A DNA stretch of 64,000 nt from Spirodela intermedia (Eukaryota > Streptophyta > Magnoliopsida > Alismatales > Araceae). The position numbers and the translations under genes were made by a program. Below are positions 1 through 13,200 of this stretch, piece by piece. The DNA lies in the NCBI GenBank assembly GCA_902729315.2, contig LR746267.1, positions 9,428,924-9,492,923 on the forward strand, written 5' to 3'. Numbering within the stretch: position 1 is the first letter of the stretch; every line of letters starts with the position of its first letter. A model generated the notes under the pieces. It was not told where the DNA came from and made no database searches. It saw nothing but the letters and a program-made list of their open reading frames with translations.

Positions 1-438
1 GTCCAAGTCAATGGAAATCCTCAAAAGTCCCGGCGTTGACTGGGCTCTAGCTTGCGCATAGGTTCTCAGATGTCGGCAGAAGCTGAAGTCTTGTCACATT
101 AGGAAGCTAGGTTACAACACGAGGGCTCCACATTTATTGACAAACTGGTTTGAGAGAGTCGGGCCAACACATAGGCCGTAGAAAGCTGACTCCCCATATG
201 AGCTGGCACGAATGAAAGTCAGCGCAGAGCCTACCTCAGTGTCTCCACATGGAAAACCTCTGAAATTGGACAAAGCCCACTTAGGCATTGGGCCCTAGAT
301 TCTCACACGAGTGACAGGAGCTGCAACGCTAGCCACGTCGCATCCGGCGACTGCTGACTGAGCTGCGTTCACACGCTTGAGTCCTAGTTCAACGTGGAGA
401 GTAGATACTCTTCCATATCGGCCCCTTCTTCTTGGTGC

Positions 439-446
439 TATAAATA
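439..446 (+). promoter_or_regulatory. TATA box of the extensin-like gene
   Basis: A TATAAATA sequence lies 93 bases before the ATG at 539, a normal spacing for a plant core promoter with a short leader. The 430 bases upstream hold no coding similarity that I can see and probably include the rest of the promoter. Confidence 0.7.
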
Positions 447-538
447 GATACGCAGGGCTCGGAGGTGGTGCAACAACCCACGACGGGGATAGCTAGATCT
501 TCTTCTCTTCCTGTTCGGGAGGATCTTGGAGGTCGGAG

Positions 539-1111
539 ATGGCGGCCTCAGCCATGACGGGGCTCACTGTTGCGGTGGTCTTCTTCCACCTGTTAACCAC
601 CGCCGCGGCTATCGACCTGTTACCACCCATCTTCGGAGGCCACCCGCCGCCACCTGGCAACCCTTATCTGCCACCACAACCACCAAGGGGGCCTCCCTAC
701 AATAACCCTCCCCCCCCTTCCCCTTCGCCGCCGCCTCCCTATTATAACCCGCCCCCCACTCACCCTTCGCCGCCGCCTCCTTCCCCCCCGCGACCGTCGC
801 CGCCGCCTCCCTACTATAACCCGCCCCCCACTCACCCTTCGCCGCCGCCTCCTTCCCCACCGCGACCGTCGCCGCCGCCTCCCTACTATAACCCGCCCCC
901 CACTCACCCTTCGCCGCCGCCTCCTTCCCCACCGCGACCGTCGCCGCCGCCTCCCTACTATAACCCGCCCCCCACTTACCCTTCGCCACCACCTCCTTCC
1001 CCACCGCCACCGTCTCCGCCGCCACCACGCTACTCGCCACCTACGTACCCGCCACCCACCCCATTGCGGTCGCCTCCACCCCCATCATACTACAAGCCTC
1101 CTTCGAAGTAA
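539..1111 (+). CDS. Extensin-like hydroxyproline-rich cell-wall protein
   Basis: This intronless 190-residue protein starts with a hydrophobic signal peptide (about residues 1-24, ending in an Ala-rich stretch), so it should be secreted to the cell wall. The rest is almost entirely Pro, Ser, Tyr, Thr and His. Ser-Pro3 and Ser-Pro4 blocks, the usual sites of proline hydroxylation and arabinosylation in extensins, alternate with PYYNPPPT blocks. A 24-residue unit (72 bp) is repeated four times in tandem, with the TATAAC of each unit at 743, 815, 887 and 959. The Tyr-Tyr pairs could support oxidative cross-linking, although the YxY motif of classical extensins is not obvious. The TATA box at 439 and the downstream polyadenylation-like signals support a real gene. 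The exact subfamily (short extensin or proline-rich protein) is not certain. Long ORFs on the opposite strand here are artefacts of the repeat. Confidence 0.85.
   Translation: MAASAMTGLTVAVVFFHLLTTAAAIDLLPPIFGGHPPPPGNPYLPPQPPRGPPYNNPPPPSPSPPPPYYNPPPTHPSPPPPSPPRPSPPPPYYNPPPTHPSPPPPSPPRPSPPPPYYNPPPTHPSPPPPSPPRPSPPPPYYNPPPTYPSPPPPSPPPPSPPPPRYSPPTYPPPTPLRSPPPPSYYKPPSK
671..1000 (+). repeat. 72-bp tandem repeat inside the extensin-like gene
   Basis: Four near-identical in-frame 72-bp units encode the 24-residue SPPPP-YYN-PPPTHP-SPPPP-SPPRP block. The last unit diverges (THP to TYP, and RP to PP). Copy number may vary between alleles. Confidence 0.8.
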
Positions 1112-1144
1112 CTAGATTTAGGATCCAAAGGCTCCGCGGAAATC

Positions 1145-1259
1145 GTAAGTCCATCCTGACCCGCTGAATCTTCTCATGCATGCGTAAATATTTCCGTGAA
1201 AAACAAAGTAACACCAGCATAGCAGTCCTCACATCTAAATATTCTACTTGTCATTGCAG
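1145..1259 (+). other. Probable intron in the 3' UTR of the extensin-like gene
   Basis: A consensus donor GTAAGT at 1145, shortly after the stop codon, pairs with a pyrimidine-rich TTGCAG acceptor ending at 1259. Several plant extensin-type genes have a 3'-UTR intron. AATAAA-like signals follow near 1308 and 1449. Confidence 0.5.
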
Positions 1260-1459
1260 CACTCGACAGGGAGACCCGGAGAACGAATGATTCAGCTTGC
1301 TTCTTATAATAAAGCTGTCGAAAAGAGCCCGCTACAAAACCCTGATGTGCCTTTGCAAGTCTAGAGAGAGAAAGAGCTCGGGCACTATCTGGTAGACAGT
1401 GTACTGTTAGGCTTCATCAATGTTTTACGTAATGTATGCGTTTATATGAATAAAGGCTG

Positions 1460-2440
1460 TGTTCTGGAGGAAAGCAGTGACCGAGTGAGAGAAAGCTAGC
1501 GAGCTTCTCTCATTGCTCCATGGTTGGTCATCCCGGCTGAAATCCCTCTGTTCCAGCTATCTTGTCCACGTCAATCTAAACACCAATCACTTGCGTACAC
1601 ATATGCAGGCCAGTCCTATAGAAAAGATTTCACGGTACTCAGTGGACGAGCAAACCTAATACAATCGAAATAAATTTGGGGTGCATCCAGGGCAGATGAA
1701 ACTGCCGGTCGTGCGAGTGCTACAGAAGTTTTTCATGACAAGACACCCGCAAAGAAATCTTATCTGATTTCGAGAATGAATGCCAAACACATCGAAGCAT
1801 CAATTATTCGTTGGATGTAAAAATAAATTAAATTAATTAAAGCTTTTAAAAAGGGTTCTAGAAGTCAATGAGCATCACCATACCGAGTGGCACTAGAGCC
1901 AAGGTTAGGCCATTTTTTGTCTACTTCGGGCCTGAAAGTCTCTCACCTAAGAAGAGAATAAGTACGGTGGGCCATACGTCTTTCCGTTTCCTCTCTCTAT
2001 CTCTCTCTCGTTCTCTCTCTCTACATCTCTCTCTAGTCGGTGCGTGCTGCTGCTGTTAAGGGCTTCTGTGATCGAATGCCACTCTAAATAATTTCTCAAT
2101 ATGAGAGAGCGATTACAAGTCGTATAGAACCCGAATTACTTAAATCCTTTTAGAAAAAGGGTGGTTAACTAACGAAAGAAAGATGGAGCCAGGAGGTTTT
2201 CATTTTATGTTTTTTGCTCACAAAAGATAGGCACTCATATACATCACTTTGGACTTTTTAGCTTCCACACAGTGTGGAATGGTCTGGTCTTCTACTATAC
2301 ATTCTAGCATTGTTGAACATGAACCAGTTACATCTCATCTGATATTTTGTCTTTGTCCGAAACAGACCTTCCAAACCTGTTGCTATTTCAGTACAAGCAG
2401 CACCTGCAGCCCCAAGCCTCAATCCAAACTCCAAACTCCA
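1460..2440. other. Intergenic stretch, no gene seen
   Basis: I see no coding similarity here. It contains a CT-rich microsatellite at about 1990-2034 and AT-rich DNA. Short ORFs in this part look random. Confidence 0.6.
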
Positions 2441-2690
2441 TAAAATCTTCATTTAGAACTCCATACCCGGGAGGTGAACCTGAGAGAGGAAAGCCATCGT
2501 CCAACAAGGTCCTTTTCATTACTTTAGTAGGTTTCCCACATTTGAGTAAGCTGTTGCTTGCAGGTTCCACTCCCAAAACCATCTGCCTTAACTGCAGGAA
2601 TAACAGCTGCAAGCCGAGTTGATAGAGAGAGACCAACAGCAAAAGGGAGATTCAGACAACCGCGTGGAGTCTTGTCTTCAAGCCGAATTT
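2440..2690 (+). other. Unassigned possible host-gene fragment before the copia remnant
   Basis: One frame reads a basic, Pro- and Ser-rich segment (FRTPYPGGEPERGKPSSNK) up to a possible donor AAG/GT at about 2508. A TTGCAG acceptor ending near 2563 is followed by VPLPKPSALTAGITAASRV in an open frame. It looks like two small exons of an unrecognised gene, cut off where retrotransposon gag similarity begins at about 2700. The implied intron of about 55 bases is very short, so this could be chance. I cannot name a family. Confidence 0.2.
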
Positions 2691-2699
2691 CCTACGCTG

Positions 2700-5600
2700 C
2701 TTTATCTAGAGTTGTAACAGCTGCACTTGCTACCATTACTGTTATAATTGTTAGACTTGAGCTAGCTATTAGAGATGCTAGCAAACTTGGTAGAAAATTT
2801 AAATCTATTCATATGAAATCTAGTGAATCTGTTCACAATTTCTTTTCTTGAATTTCAGTTATTATAAATCAAGTGAGAATTTCTGGAGAAGATATTTCAG
2901 AAAAGAAAATTGTGCATTTTTTTTGAAAAGTTTTTTCATCTAAATTGATCATGTTGTTGCTGCCATAAAAGAGTCTAAAGATTTTTTTATTTATACTCCA
3001 AATGAATTGATGAGATCTTTATTGGCACGTGAAGAAAGAGGGAATAAATCTATAGAAAAATCCCTTGAACAAGCATTTCAAGCTAAAGTTGAAATTTCAG
3101 AAAATGAGAAAAATAATAAAGTCACTTCATACCAACAATATGACAATAGAAATAGAAGTGGATGAAATTATAAGAACCAAAGTTGTGGAAGAGAAAATGA
3201 TGAATCTAATTATGGACAACAAAGACATGATGGTGGAAAAAATCAAAATCAAGAACTAAATTATATAATGATGTAATATTACTTTTGCAAGAAATGTAGA
3301 CATATTGAAGCATATTGTTAGGACTAGGTAAAATAACAAGAAAATATTAGAGAAGTGAGTTCTAAGCCAATGTGTAATTTTTGCAAGAACTAAAGGCATA
3401 TTGAAGCAAATTTTTGAGATAAGAAAAAGAGTAAATAAATATTATCAGAGACAATGTTCAATAAAATTTATTCCTTATTTTTACATCTTCACATAAAAGT
3501 AAATCAAATATATGATTTGTTGATAGTGGTTATAGAATCATATGCTGGGAGAAAGTAATTTATTCCAAAATATTGATACATCTATGGTATGTGATTTTAC
3601 AATTAATACTAATGTGAAAAGTGAAAGCATTAGTACTATTACTATTCAAACAAAGTTAGGAACAAATACTTTAATTCATGATGTTTATCTTGTTTCAAAA
3701 TTAGCACACAATTTACTTAGTGTGGGTTAATTATTAGAATGTTGTTTTATATTATTTATTTAGAAGACGATAGATGTGTTATCAAGTATAATAAAAATGA
3801 CATGTTTCTGATGGTGATTCTTAAAGTTGAGATAAGGATGTTTCCTCTTGAGATTTCAAAACTTATTGAATTTGACATGGTTGGTAAAGAGATCGATCAA
3901 TCTTCACATTAGCATTTATGATATGGTCAGTTACAATTTAGTGTACTGAAATTATTATAGTACAAACATATGATTTTTGGTTTATCATCTATTTTAATAA
4001 ATAATAAAGCATGTGAATAATGTGTTTATGAAAAATATCATCGATTATCTTTTCCAATAAAAAAATCTTAGAGATAAATATTTTCTCTTAATTTATTAAA
4101 TACTGATATATGTGGTCCAATGAGGATGCTATTTTTTGAACAAAAATCATCATTTTCTATTAATTATCTATGACTATACACGCATGAGTTGGGTATTTTC
4201 TTCTAAAAAATTTGAAGTATTTGAGAAATTTATTTACTTGAAAGTTTTTGCTAAAAAAATTAGTGAATGTGTGATAAAAACCTTTCAAATGGATAAAGGG
4301 AGTTGATTCATATATTTGAATTTGAGTTATTTTATATAAAAATATGATGTTAGAAGGTAACTTAAAATTAGAAAAATTATGGGGTAAAATGATATTACTA
4401 AAAGGAAAAATAGAATAAATTTAGAGGTGGTTCAAAGCATGCTTTATGAGAAACATCTTCCTAATAGTTTTTGGGCTGAAGTAGTTATAATAGTTGTTTA
4501 TCTTTTGAATATTTATTCTACTAAGGCAATCATGATGAATATAACCCTATATGGGGCATGATATTATTGGAAGCCGAATGTTGGTCATTTTCAATCTTTT
4601 TTTGTGTTTCAATGCATTAAATGATGATGGTGATTGTGACAAAATAAACAAAAAGAGTGAGAACTATATTTTTCATGGCTATAGTGATGAAAATAAGGTT
4701 AATTATTTATATATCCTGAAACAAAGAAATATTGATTCGTTATGATGTTATATTTGATGAATATAATTTTTACAATTAGAGTAAAGATTTAATTTTTCAA
4801 ATATATTCTAATAAATATGGATATGAATTTATGCAATATGGTGAAGATTCAATGCCTGAAGCTCCTACATCGTCTAGCTCAACTTGAAGAGAGTCTCTAA
4901 GAAATTATAGTTGTTTTAATGCCCACAATGACTCAAGTCTAGATTCATCAAATCCTCTAAGAAAAATGAGATATTCAAATGTTATTTATGAATCTTGTGT
5001 TTATGCTCTTATGGTTATAAAGTCAACAAGCTATGAGGAGGCATATGACCAAAATGAATGAGAGAAGAAATTGTAATCATTGAGAAGAATGACATATAGG
5101 AGTTGGTAGATTTACCAAAAAAGACTAAAGCTATAAGGTGAAGTAATGTATGACAAGGTTATTGGTGAAGGGATATGCACAACAACAAGGTATAATTATT
5201 TTGAAACTTTTTCTATGGTTACAAATATTTGAAGCAATATGTATTATTTTGGCTTAGGCAGTATAAATAAAGCATAAAATATTTTAATTTTATATTAAAT
5301 AAATAAATTTTCAATATTTATTTGAATGATGAAGATATCTATGTTGAATAACCTTGAGATTTTATTATTATTGGGAAAGAGAATAAAATTTGTAAATTGA
5401 AAAAGACACTTTATGGTCTTAAAAAAGCACATAGAACATGGTATAGTAGACTAGATTCATATCTTTATGAGTATCATTGTCATCAAAATAGTAGTGAGTC
5501 AACACTTAATGTTAAAGATTGAAGGATCAGATATTTTCATTTTGTGTTTATGTTGATGATATTATCTATACTAAATCATCTTGGTCATAAATGTCAGAAT

Positions 5601-6470
5601 TTAATACTTCTATGATGATTGAATTTGATATAACTGATTTAAGATTACTTCATTATTTTTTTGGAGTTAAAATTATTCAAAATTATTTAATATATTTATA
5701 TCATAAGAAAACTATACATATGATTTTCTTAAGAAATTTAATATATTTAATTACAAGACTTGCTCTACTCCTATGAATATCGATGACAAATTATATTGTA
5801 AAAATAAACGAATATTTTATAGAAGCTTGGTTGGTGGATTAATGTATTTAACTCATAAAAGACTAGATACATTATTTTCAGTTAGCATGATTTTGAGATT
5901 CATGCATTCTCCATCAGTTCATCATCTTACAAGAACAGATCATATATTTCAATATGTTCAAGGGACTATTAATTATGAAATTTTATATTAACATGGTTCA
6001 AAATTATTATTTTTAGTTATTATGATGATAATTGGCCAGACTTTATTGATGTAAGAAAAATCACGTGGTTTTTTCTTCAGCTTTAGTTTAGGTGCAATTT
6101 TGTCAACTTCAAAAAAATAAGAATATACGAGGTTATCACCATCACTAAATATATCAGTACATCAGTGGTTGCAAAATAAGCAATATAGATATGGAGGATC
6201 TTAAAAGATGTCAATTTATCATAATCAACACCAATAGTGATGTCTTGTGACAAATTTTCAATTATATCAATGGCAAAAGATTTGATATTCACAGAAGAAC
6301 AAAGTATATTAAAATTTGTCACTATTTTATTCAAGATTTAGTTGCTGCAAATTCTTTGATCAACATTAGATCAAGTTGTAGATGGTTTTACAAAGGCGTT
6401 GTCACACCAATTTCATCAAATTTAGAGAAGCTCTTAGCTTTAGGCATTTTTACATTAAGGGGGAGTGTTA
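2700..6470 (+). mobile_element. Decayed Ty1/copia retrotransposon, 5'-truncated
   Basis: Broken frames follow copia gene order. Gag similarity lies at about 2790-3430, including a MKSSESVHNFFS segment, VRISGEDISEKKIV and a zinc-knuckle remnant CKKCRHIEAYC near 3290. The protease/pre-integrase junction is at about 3515-3730 (FVDSG, then DVYLVSKLAHNLLSVG). The late integrase region is at about 4440-4740. Reverse transcriptase is at about 5300-5990, with KKTLYGLKKAHRTWYSRLDSYL-like sequence near 5400 and the catalytic YVDDI near 5556. RNase H similarity lies at about 6080-6440, ending in DGFTKALSHQFHQ. Many stops and frameshifts make it non-functional. I found no 5' LTR. The coding part ends in a polypurine tract. 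The element is AT-rich, unlike the GC-rich host exons. Confidence 0.85.
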
Positions 6471-6621
6471 GTAGTTAATACAAAAAATAGGAGAATCATT
6501 TAATATTTTTCTCTTTATTAAGCTCTTCTTTTCTTTTTATTGGACCAAAAGGTGACAACTTATTTATGTCTTTCGTGGGTCAAAGGGGGGTGGCGACATT
6601 GGACATTTATATAGAATATAA

Positions 6622-6658
<37 letters not shown>

Positions 6659-6900
6659 TTGTCTCTCCTTGCGGTGTATTCATGATGGTTCGTAATCAAT
6701 GGTTTTTTTCTATGTGAAGTCCCTCTTCTTCCTCCATTCTTCTCTTCCCATTCTCTCCAAAATCCATCGTTTATCTTGGGAGATGAGAGAAGTTATGGAC
6801 AAAGCAACTATATGGGATTGTCTCTCGATGGTGATAGTGAATAAGGATAAGAAAATGGCATGCAAGTTGTTTGCAGGTTGAGAAGATAATTATAATCCCA
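6457..6900 (+). mobile_element. Polypurine tract and probable 3' LTR of the copia remnant
   Basis: AAGGGGGAG at 6457-6465 is directly followed by TGTTAG at 6466, the usual copia order of polypurine tract then LTR 5' end. The LTR's right end is not clear because there is no second LTR to compare. A long CT microsatellite (about 6625-6656) lies inside. Confidence 0.5.
6625..6656. repeat. CT dinucleotide microsatellite
   Basis: An almost perfect run of CT repeats, within the probable copia LTR. Confidence 0.9.
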
Positions 6901-7590
6901 CCTACCTTTGCTTCTAACTCAATTGGTCTAGGAATTTAGGTTGATTTTTTTTCATCTTTTAGTCTACAATATATTTCCTAAATATGTTGTTTACTCAAAT
7001 GAGGATATATAAATATATTATCTTTTGAATGGCTATTATGGAAATATAGATTATCATGTTAACACTTCACAAGTCAATGCAATGGATCATCCCAATATTA
7101 GTAAAAAAATTTCTTGGTGATATGATTGAGTGGGCTGTCATCTTTTATTTGCATTTGTGGTTTTGGATGTGATGAGACATCATCATGCATTCAAAGCTAC
7201 ATTAGTTGGGTTCATGCCTTCAATAGAACTCTCACCTTAAAGTTGGCTGCTGATATGTTTAATTGGATCTACAAAAAAGATGATGATAATTGGATAGATA
7301 AGAATTTCTCAATCTAATGATGCTCCAACTCCTGAGGAATTTGAGACCTTCTTACACCCCCAATGTTATATTAAGCTGTTCAAGCCTAATCTGAGAAACA
7401 TATCTTGATATTAAAAATCAGCTGTCCATTTGTTCTCTTCAAATGTGTCCTCTCAGAACTCAACATACCATCATTCTTATCAAATCATCATTGGGTGCTC
7501 TCAAAGGTTACTATGAACAGCAAGAACATCATCCTTGTGACCTCTCTATACATATAGAGACTTTTGTGTGATAAAGTTAGAGCCCACAAG
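6900..7590. other. AT-rich stretch without a recognised gene
   Basis: A 63-codon open frame at 7126-7317 (+) has no family resemblance that I can name. The region lies between two retroelement-derived segments and is probably old transposon DNA. Confidence 0.4.
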
Positions 7591-8010
7591 GATGTTTCCC
7601 AAGGAGGACCTTGATGGAAGCCACTTTTTTTGTGAGTGGAAAGGACAAGGAGAGAAAGAGAGAGGGAGATATGGGACAAGATAATATTACTTATGATAAC
7701 CCTTGATGAGGATGTTATAACATATGATAACTTGATAAAGAGGATGAAGTAAGAGAGATAATGGAGAAGGGTTTGATGGAAGACAAGAGAGAGTGAAGAA
7801 GAGGGAGGTATTGACAAGTGAGAGGGAGAGAGATATGACTAAGATAATGTTTGTGAGATGAGATCTCATAGAGAGACTAAGAGAAGGTTAATCTCGTGAC
7901 TTCTCCTCGGGGACATGGTTTCAAAATACCTACCTATTTTCTCTATGGTGTGCCCTTCAATTTATATTGTCTTGTAGGTTGTATAACTATTTTGATGCAT
8001 GTATTGGTAG
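7590..8010 (-). repeat. Left copy of an approximately 420-bp direct repeat (gypsy LTR/leader-like)
   Basis: This segment matches 15270-15700 in the same orientation over most of its length. Shared landmarks are the GA-rich block, the GATAACTTGATA block, the TATGGTGTG/TATGTGGTGTG block and the TTTTGATGC end. The right copy sits just upstream of the gypsy gag start, so the pair probably represents LTR plus leader sequence of one element or of two related ones. The left copy also keeps the AGAGCCCAC bases that belong to the gag start, so it is not a simple 3' LTR. Confidence 0.55.
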
Positions 8011-10200
8011 AAATTAGGGCTTGTAGAAAGAAGAGGGACAAGGGTGATGAATGGAGGAATGAGTAATCACAACGGTGACATCCATGATGATGATAGCAAC
8101 AACGTCACTCATGATGGCGACAACAACAATAGTGGTGACAATAGTAGTGGTTGTGAACTCTCGTTCTACATGAGAGGCAAAGGAGGAGATGAGCACGACG
8201 GTAGTAGTGATAGTGACAATAATAAATTCTCGACAACAGTAATAGTAGCAATGGACTTTATGAGATTTCTAGTACTTATTGGATTTCAACATACTGATTG
8301 TGTATTTTTTATGGTTATCAATATGATCTAAGATTCTCTCTCAATTACAAGTTTAGTACTCTATTAACGGCCTAGCTTTGGGGGAGGTGTTTTCACCTTT
8401 GTCGTTCTTTTCAAATTTATAATAATGTTTTACTATTTTTTCTTTTGTCTATCTGATTTTGAGTTTGCAAAAGATCTAGAAGAGTTTTTAAGTCTCATTT
8501 TCTTTTTTAGTCCTTTTTTGTCTTTATCCTCACTTAAACATTTAATAGAAATATTCGTGCATCGCATAATATTAAGTTTTCCTTGTGGATTGATCTAATC
8601 CACTATGTATTATAAATAAGTAATAATATAATTATCTGAGATTTGGTTTTAATAAATTTTAAAATTATTAATTCTTAAAACAATGACTAGAGTAACATCA
8701 ATATGCTATTAATCTAATTAGTTGAAGTACAAATGGTCTATAATAATATTGAGAGAGCTTTTCATAAGACGTTTGAGCAAAAGACTTTTCTTGGTATGAC
8801 TAAAGGTGAATTCTAACTCACAATGCTTACTATTTGTGAAGGTCTTCATTCGAGCTTGGGCATAGCTAAGGTGATGTTTTGATGATGAAAAATAAGCTTT
8901 AGAACATTGAATTATGCCTAGTTCATAATACACATGATATGAAAATACTCGAGTATAATTCATAATAATAAAAATAATAGCTTATATGAGAAATCATTGA
9001 ATATACTATTGATCAGTAAAACTAAATTTATATATATGATTAATCTCATCCTATGAAAGTATCATATTGCATATTGTTGTGGAAGATGTCAATATTCACA
9101 AAATACATCATAGTGAGAAAGTAATATGGGTATGAAAACTTGATCTATATTATGCATTCATGACATTAGATCATTATTTTCAAGTGATTTTTATATCATT
9201 TTAATTGACTGAATTTAGATTGATTACCTAGTGGTGTATGATTTCTAGATATTAAAGAATATATCTTATAAAATTATTTTAGAGATCTTGAATCACTAAA
9301 ATTATGATTATAAATATTGAAATCATGATTCAAGATGTTAACTTGATCATCGGGTTTTATTTGAGATGATATAAATAATATTTGATTGCTAAATCATCGT
9401 CCTACTAGGATATATATTGTTAATCTTATTTTAATAATATCGGATCCTTATGATTCTAACTTTACAATTTTGAATCTTTAATCAATCAAATATGAATTGA
9501 TACGATTTAGATAAGAATGTTGAATAATAAATAAACCAAGTATTTGTTTCTCCAAAAGATATCTAAATTGATTTAAGGATATATCATATTTATCTCTCAA
9601 TTATTTCAGTTATTCTTATTTTAGAGAAAACCTTGTTAGAAAATCACAAAAATATGAGAAATTTTCATATGAGATTTGTCTATAAATATCACTATCTTTT
9701 AATGACCACATTAAGACACAAAAATTATCCTTTTTATCTAAACCACCTCCAAGTTTTGCATTAATTATTGATTACAAGAAATTCAAGCAAGAGATGGAAA
9801 GTTTGTATTGTCAATTAAAACTACATAAAGTTATTAATATGTGGAGGACTACAAGAGCATTGAATGACCTTTTTTTATCTATTAGAAGCCTAAAGAGCCT
9901 TCAATCAATAACCATCATTCAAACATGAATATGACAATATTTACAAGTCAATTTACACCATCTTATTCAATTAAAAAATACTTGAATTCTATCATCTAGA
10001 ATAGAATTTTGAGGTGAAATTCTATGAGAGTTGAGCCTATTACTTAGTAGTGTGGTTTAATGACTAAAAGTAGTGGAACCCAAAAATAAGGTTGTTCTTG
10101 GAGAGTGGATGTAGATAACGAACCAAACCACTATAAAAATCTCTAAGTTAAGGAAGACCTACGAATCAAAAAATAGAAAAGAAATTAAATATAATCAAGT
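8011..10200. other. AT-rich retroelement-like DNA, no gene recognised
   Basis: No frame here gave a family match by eye. The position, downstream (on -) of the gypsy integrase remnant, suggests the 3' untranslated part of that element or other decayed repeats. Confidence 0.4.
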
Positions 10201-13200
10201 AGGTTCCATGAAAAGAGATATAATAATTGGTCAATTCAACCCCTCCTTCTTAATCTTAGTTTAGGCTAAAATCTAATAGACATCCCACCTCATCTATTGT
10301 TGTAGACTGTGAACTATATTGTATGAGGGTCAAGGGCTCCCTATCATACACAATTTTGAAATGATTCATTCCTATAGACAAGTTAAAGGTCATGTTGAAC
10401 CATAACTTTGCCTAGAAAAGTAATTTGAACCATTATCAAGGCCAATCTCCTAAAAAGTAACAAAGGTAACTTTTTAAGTTATGTTGATGACTTTGGTTTG
10501 TTCATTGGTCTATGGGTGATTATAGCTTGTTTGTCACAACAGTCCTTTATAGTTTAAAAATATATCAATAGAAATTGCTTATAAAGATTCGACCATGGCA
10601 AATGATAATTGATGCGTAAATCTCATATATATGTACTATGTTGCAAACAAAGATCTTGTTGATCATTAGTGTTATAAAATGATGTTTTAAGGCTGAAAAT
10701 GAGCATATTTGTTTAACTTGCTAACAACCAAAAATATGGAGTTAAAGTCATCAAATTTTAGAAGACATCTAATGAAATCTATTAAAATATCTTCCTAAAT
10801 TCTCTCTAGAATGGTTAAGAGCTATATCACTTTAATTGGAGATAGGGATTGTGTTTCATTTTATTGGCACATGGGGGAGACCTCAATGTATCATTTAATA
10901 ATAGTCTTCATTCTAGTCTAGTGAATATATTAATTGATTAACTTGTAAACTGATAAGAAGTTGGAATGACTTTTGGTGGTCAAATTATGAAACTCATTAA
11001 AAATCCTAAGAAGTAATGTGGAGATTAACAATATTATCATTCATCCTCTATGGAACAATAACCTTGGTAGAGGGAATAATTGGCCCATTGTTAGTGACAA
11101 AGAGATAGTTCTTGAATGACCTTTGAGAATAAAAGTTCAAGATGAAATTTTCTTGTGTGAAAACAATTGTATTAATAAACTCCAATCATAATAGTTCTAT
11201 GCTTGGATTGTAGATCAATTAATGAATTCTCGAAGGTTGGTTGAAGATGACTAGTGTAGCATCACCTCTATTTTGTCTTGATCAATTGATTTTCCACAGC
11301 AATCATCCAATGGCCCAAGTAAGCTAATTTTGATTGTTCAAAGACATAGTTCTTAGGGTTGGTGTGAAGATGATAAGCTAAGAGGCTATTGAAGACTGTA
11401 GCTAGATTTTATTCACAAACCTTCGGATTTGTACTGTAGATAAGAATGTTGTAAAAAACAATTAGGGCTAATATTTGAAGAAATAGTTAATGAGGACTGA
11501 TGTGACTTAGTCGTTGTATAATAAATCACGTAAATTTGAAAATTTATAAAACTAGAAAATACTAATTTTTGGATATTTAAAAGTATTTCTGAACAAATAT
11601 ATCAATTATAATTCAATAAAAGTTTCAAACATAGTGAGAATTTTCCAAGTTGATTATAGGGATGTAATGTAGTATCGGATAATGTTTTAGAATATTTCTC
11701 AAAGAATACAATTTTTTATGGATTTTTTACTAAAAAATAGAAATAAAATATATTTAAAATTCATGAAAAAGGAAAATAAGGGTGTAGCGTCATGATGATG
11801 TCAGTGCCTAACGAACCCAAACTAGATAAAAATAGAGTTCCACCCGGTGATTTTTACGTAAGCGATTATAGATGATTTATTGATCAAATTAAGATTTGTA
11901 AAAGTCTGAAGAATCATAATAGAATAAAGAATAATTTAGTAAATTTAAATGATACAAATTATTACTAAATGAAGCAAAAATTAAGTTGAAAGTAGAAAAA
12001 TAGAGTTTCGGCGTCGTGACAACGATGCTTCGGTGATGCACCGGAATTTTGAGCATTTGTGAGAATTGTCGTGCAGTGTCCATGGCCTTGAAGGCTCTCC
12101 TTGGATAGGGATGATGTGGATAATTTTTAAATCTTCTTGCAAAGTTTAGAGATCAATGAATGGGTCGTCGAATTATCTCCAACGATTGTCACCCGACAGA
12201 ATAGAAAAACATCGACTTTGCAGCTCTCCAATGATTGTCACTTGATAGAGAGGAGCTGAATTAAGGTAGGGTACGTGTTAGAGAGCTTTATCCTCAAGTT
12301 TGCGTAGTAAGAGGAGGCTCTTCATTGCATTTGGTACGCTCTCAGGAGGTGACGACTTGTCTTTCGACGGATCGTCTTTTTCCCAATGACGGCTTATTTG
12401 TCGATCAATCAGAGATAATTTACTTGATGGATTTGTGATCCTTTTATCATGAATCATTTAATAATTTTAGTAATAATACTTTGAGAATTGTGTTGACGAG
12501 GTTTTCGTCACTGATGTAGTGATTTTGATGGTTTAATCTTTCACCAACGATTTGTAGGAAAGTCACGATTTAATCAAATAAAAATAAGAATTTTAGCTTT
12601 AGGAGAATTCAAACTCACACTAATTACTCGCTTGCAAGAGAGAGACTAAAATAAGTACTCTAATACCCATATAAAGTGGCGTCATTATGATATATCTTTA
12701 TTATAAATAAGGGATAGTGTAGGTATTAAAATCTTCGAAGTCTTTCTAAGAGAAGGTGTGATGCAGGTTTAGTCTCACATCGGTTGTACGTCAAAGTTTT
12801 GGGCGAATATATAGTAATATCACATTTCTAAGTAAATGAGTCTCTTTCTTCTACATGTACGATCACTCCTTGCCCCACAATTGGCTGGCCATTGGTAACG
12901 TGAAAGAAGAGTGATGTGCATGTGTTCTTATTGGTCCATACCCGCTTGAGCCTCTACTCGCGGCTCTTCCCTGACTGTACTTTCGACTCACTTGGGGGCT
13001 CGACTAGCCGGCAGGTCCCCCCCTTTTTCTATTTATTTTATTTTATTTTCTTCTTTTTCATTTATCTCAAAAACAAGATTATAAAAATCATATAAATTCA
13101 CATAAAATCATATAATTAGCCAAAAAATCACATTAATCAACTAAAAATCACTTTTCAAAATTTAACACAAATATAAGTCTATTTATCATGAGTTAAGGCT

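Noticed and set aside
609-1040. Minus-strand ORFs across the extensin-like gene
   Set aside because: They are the antisense of a proline-codon repeat and give low-complexity Gly/Ala/Arg/Glu sequence.
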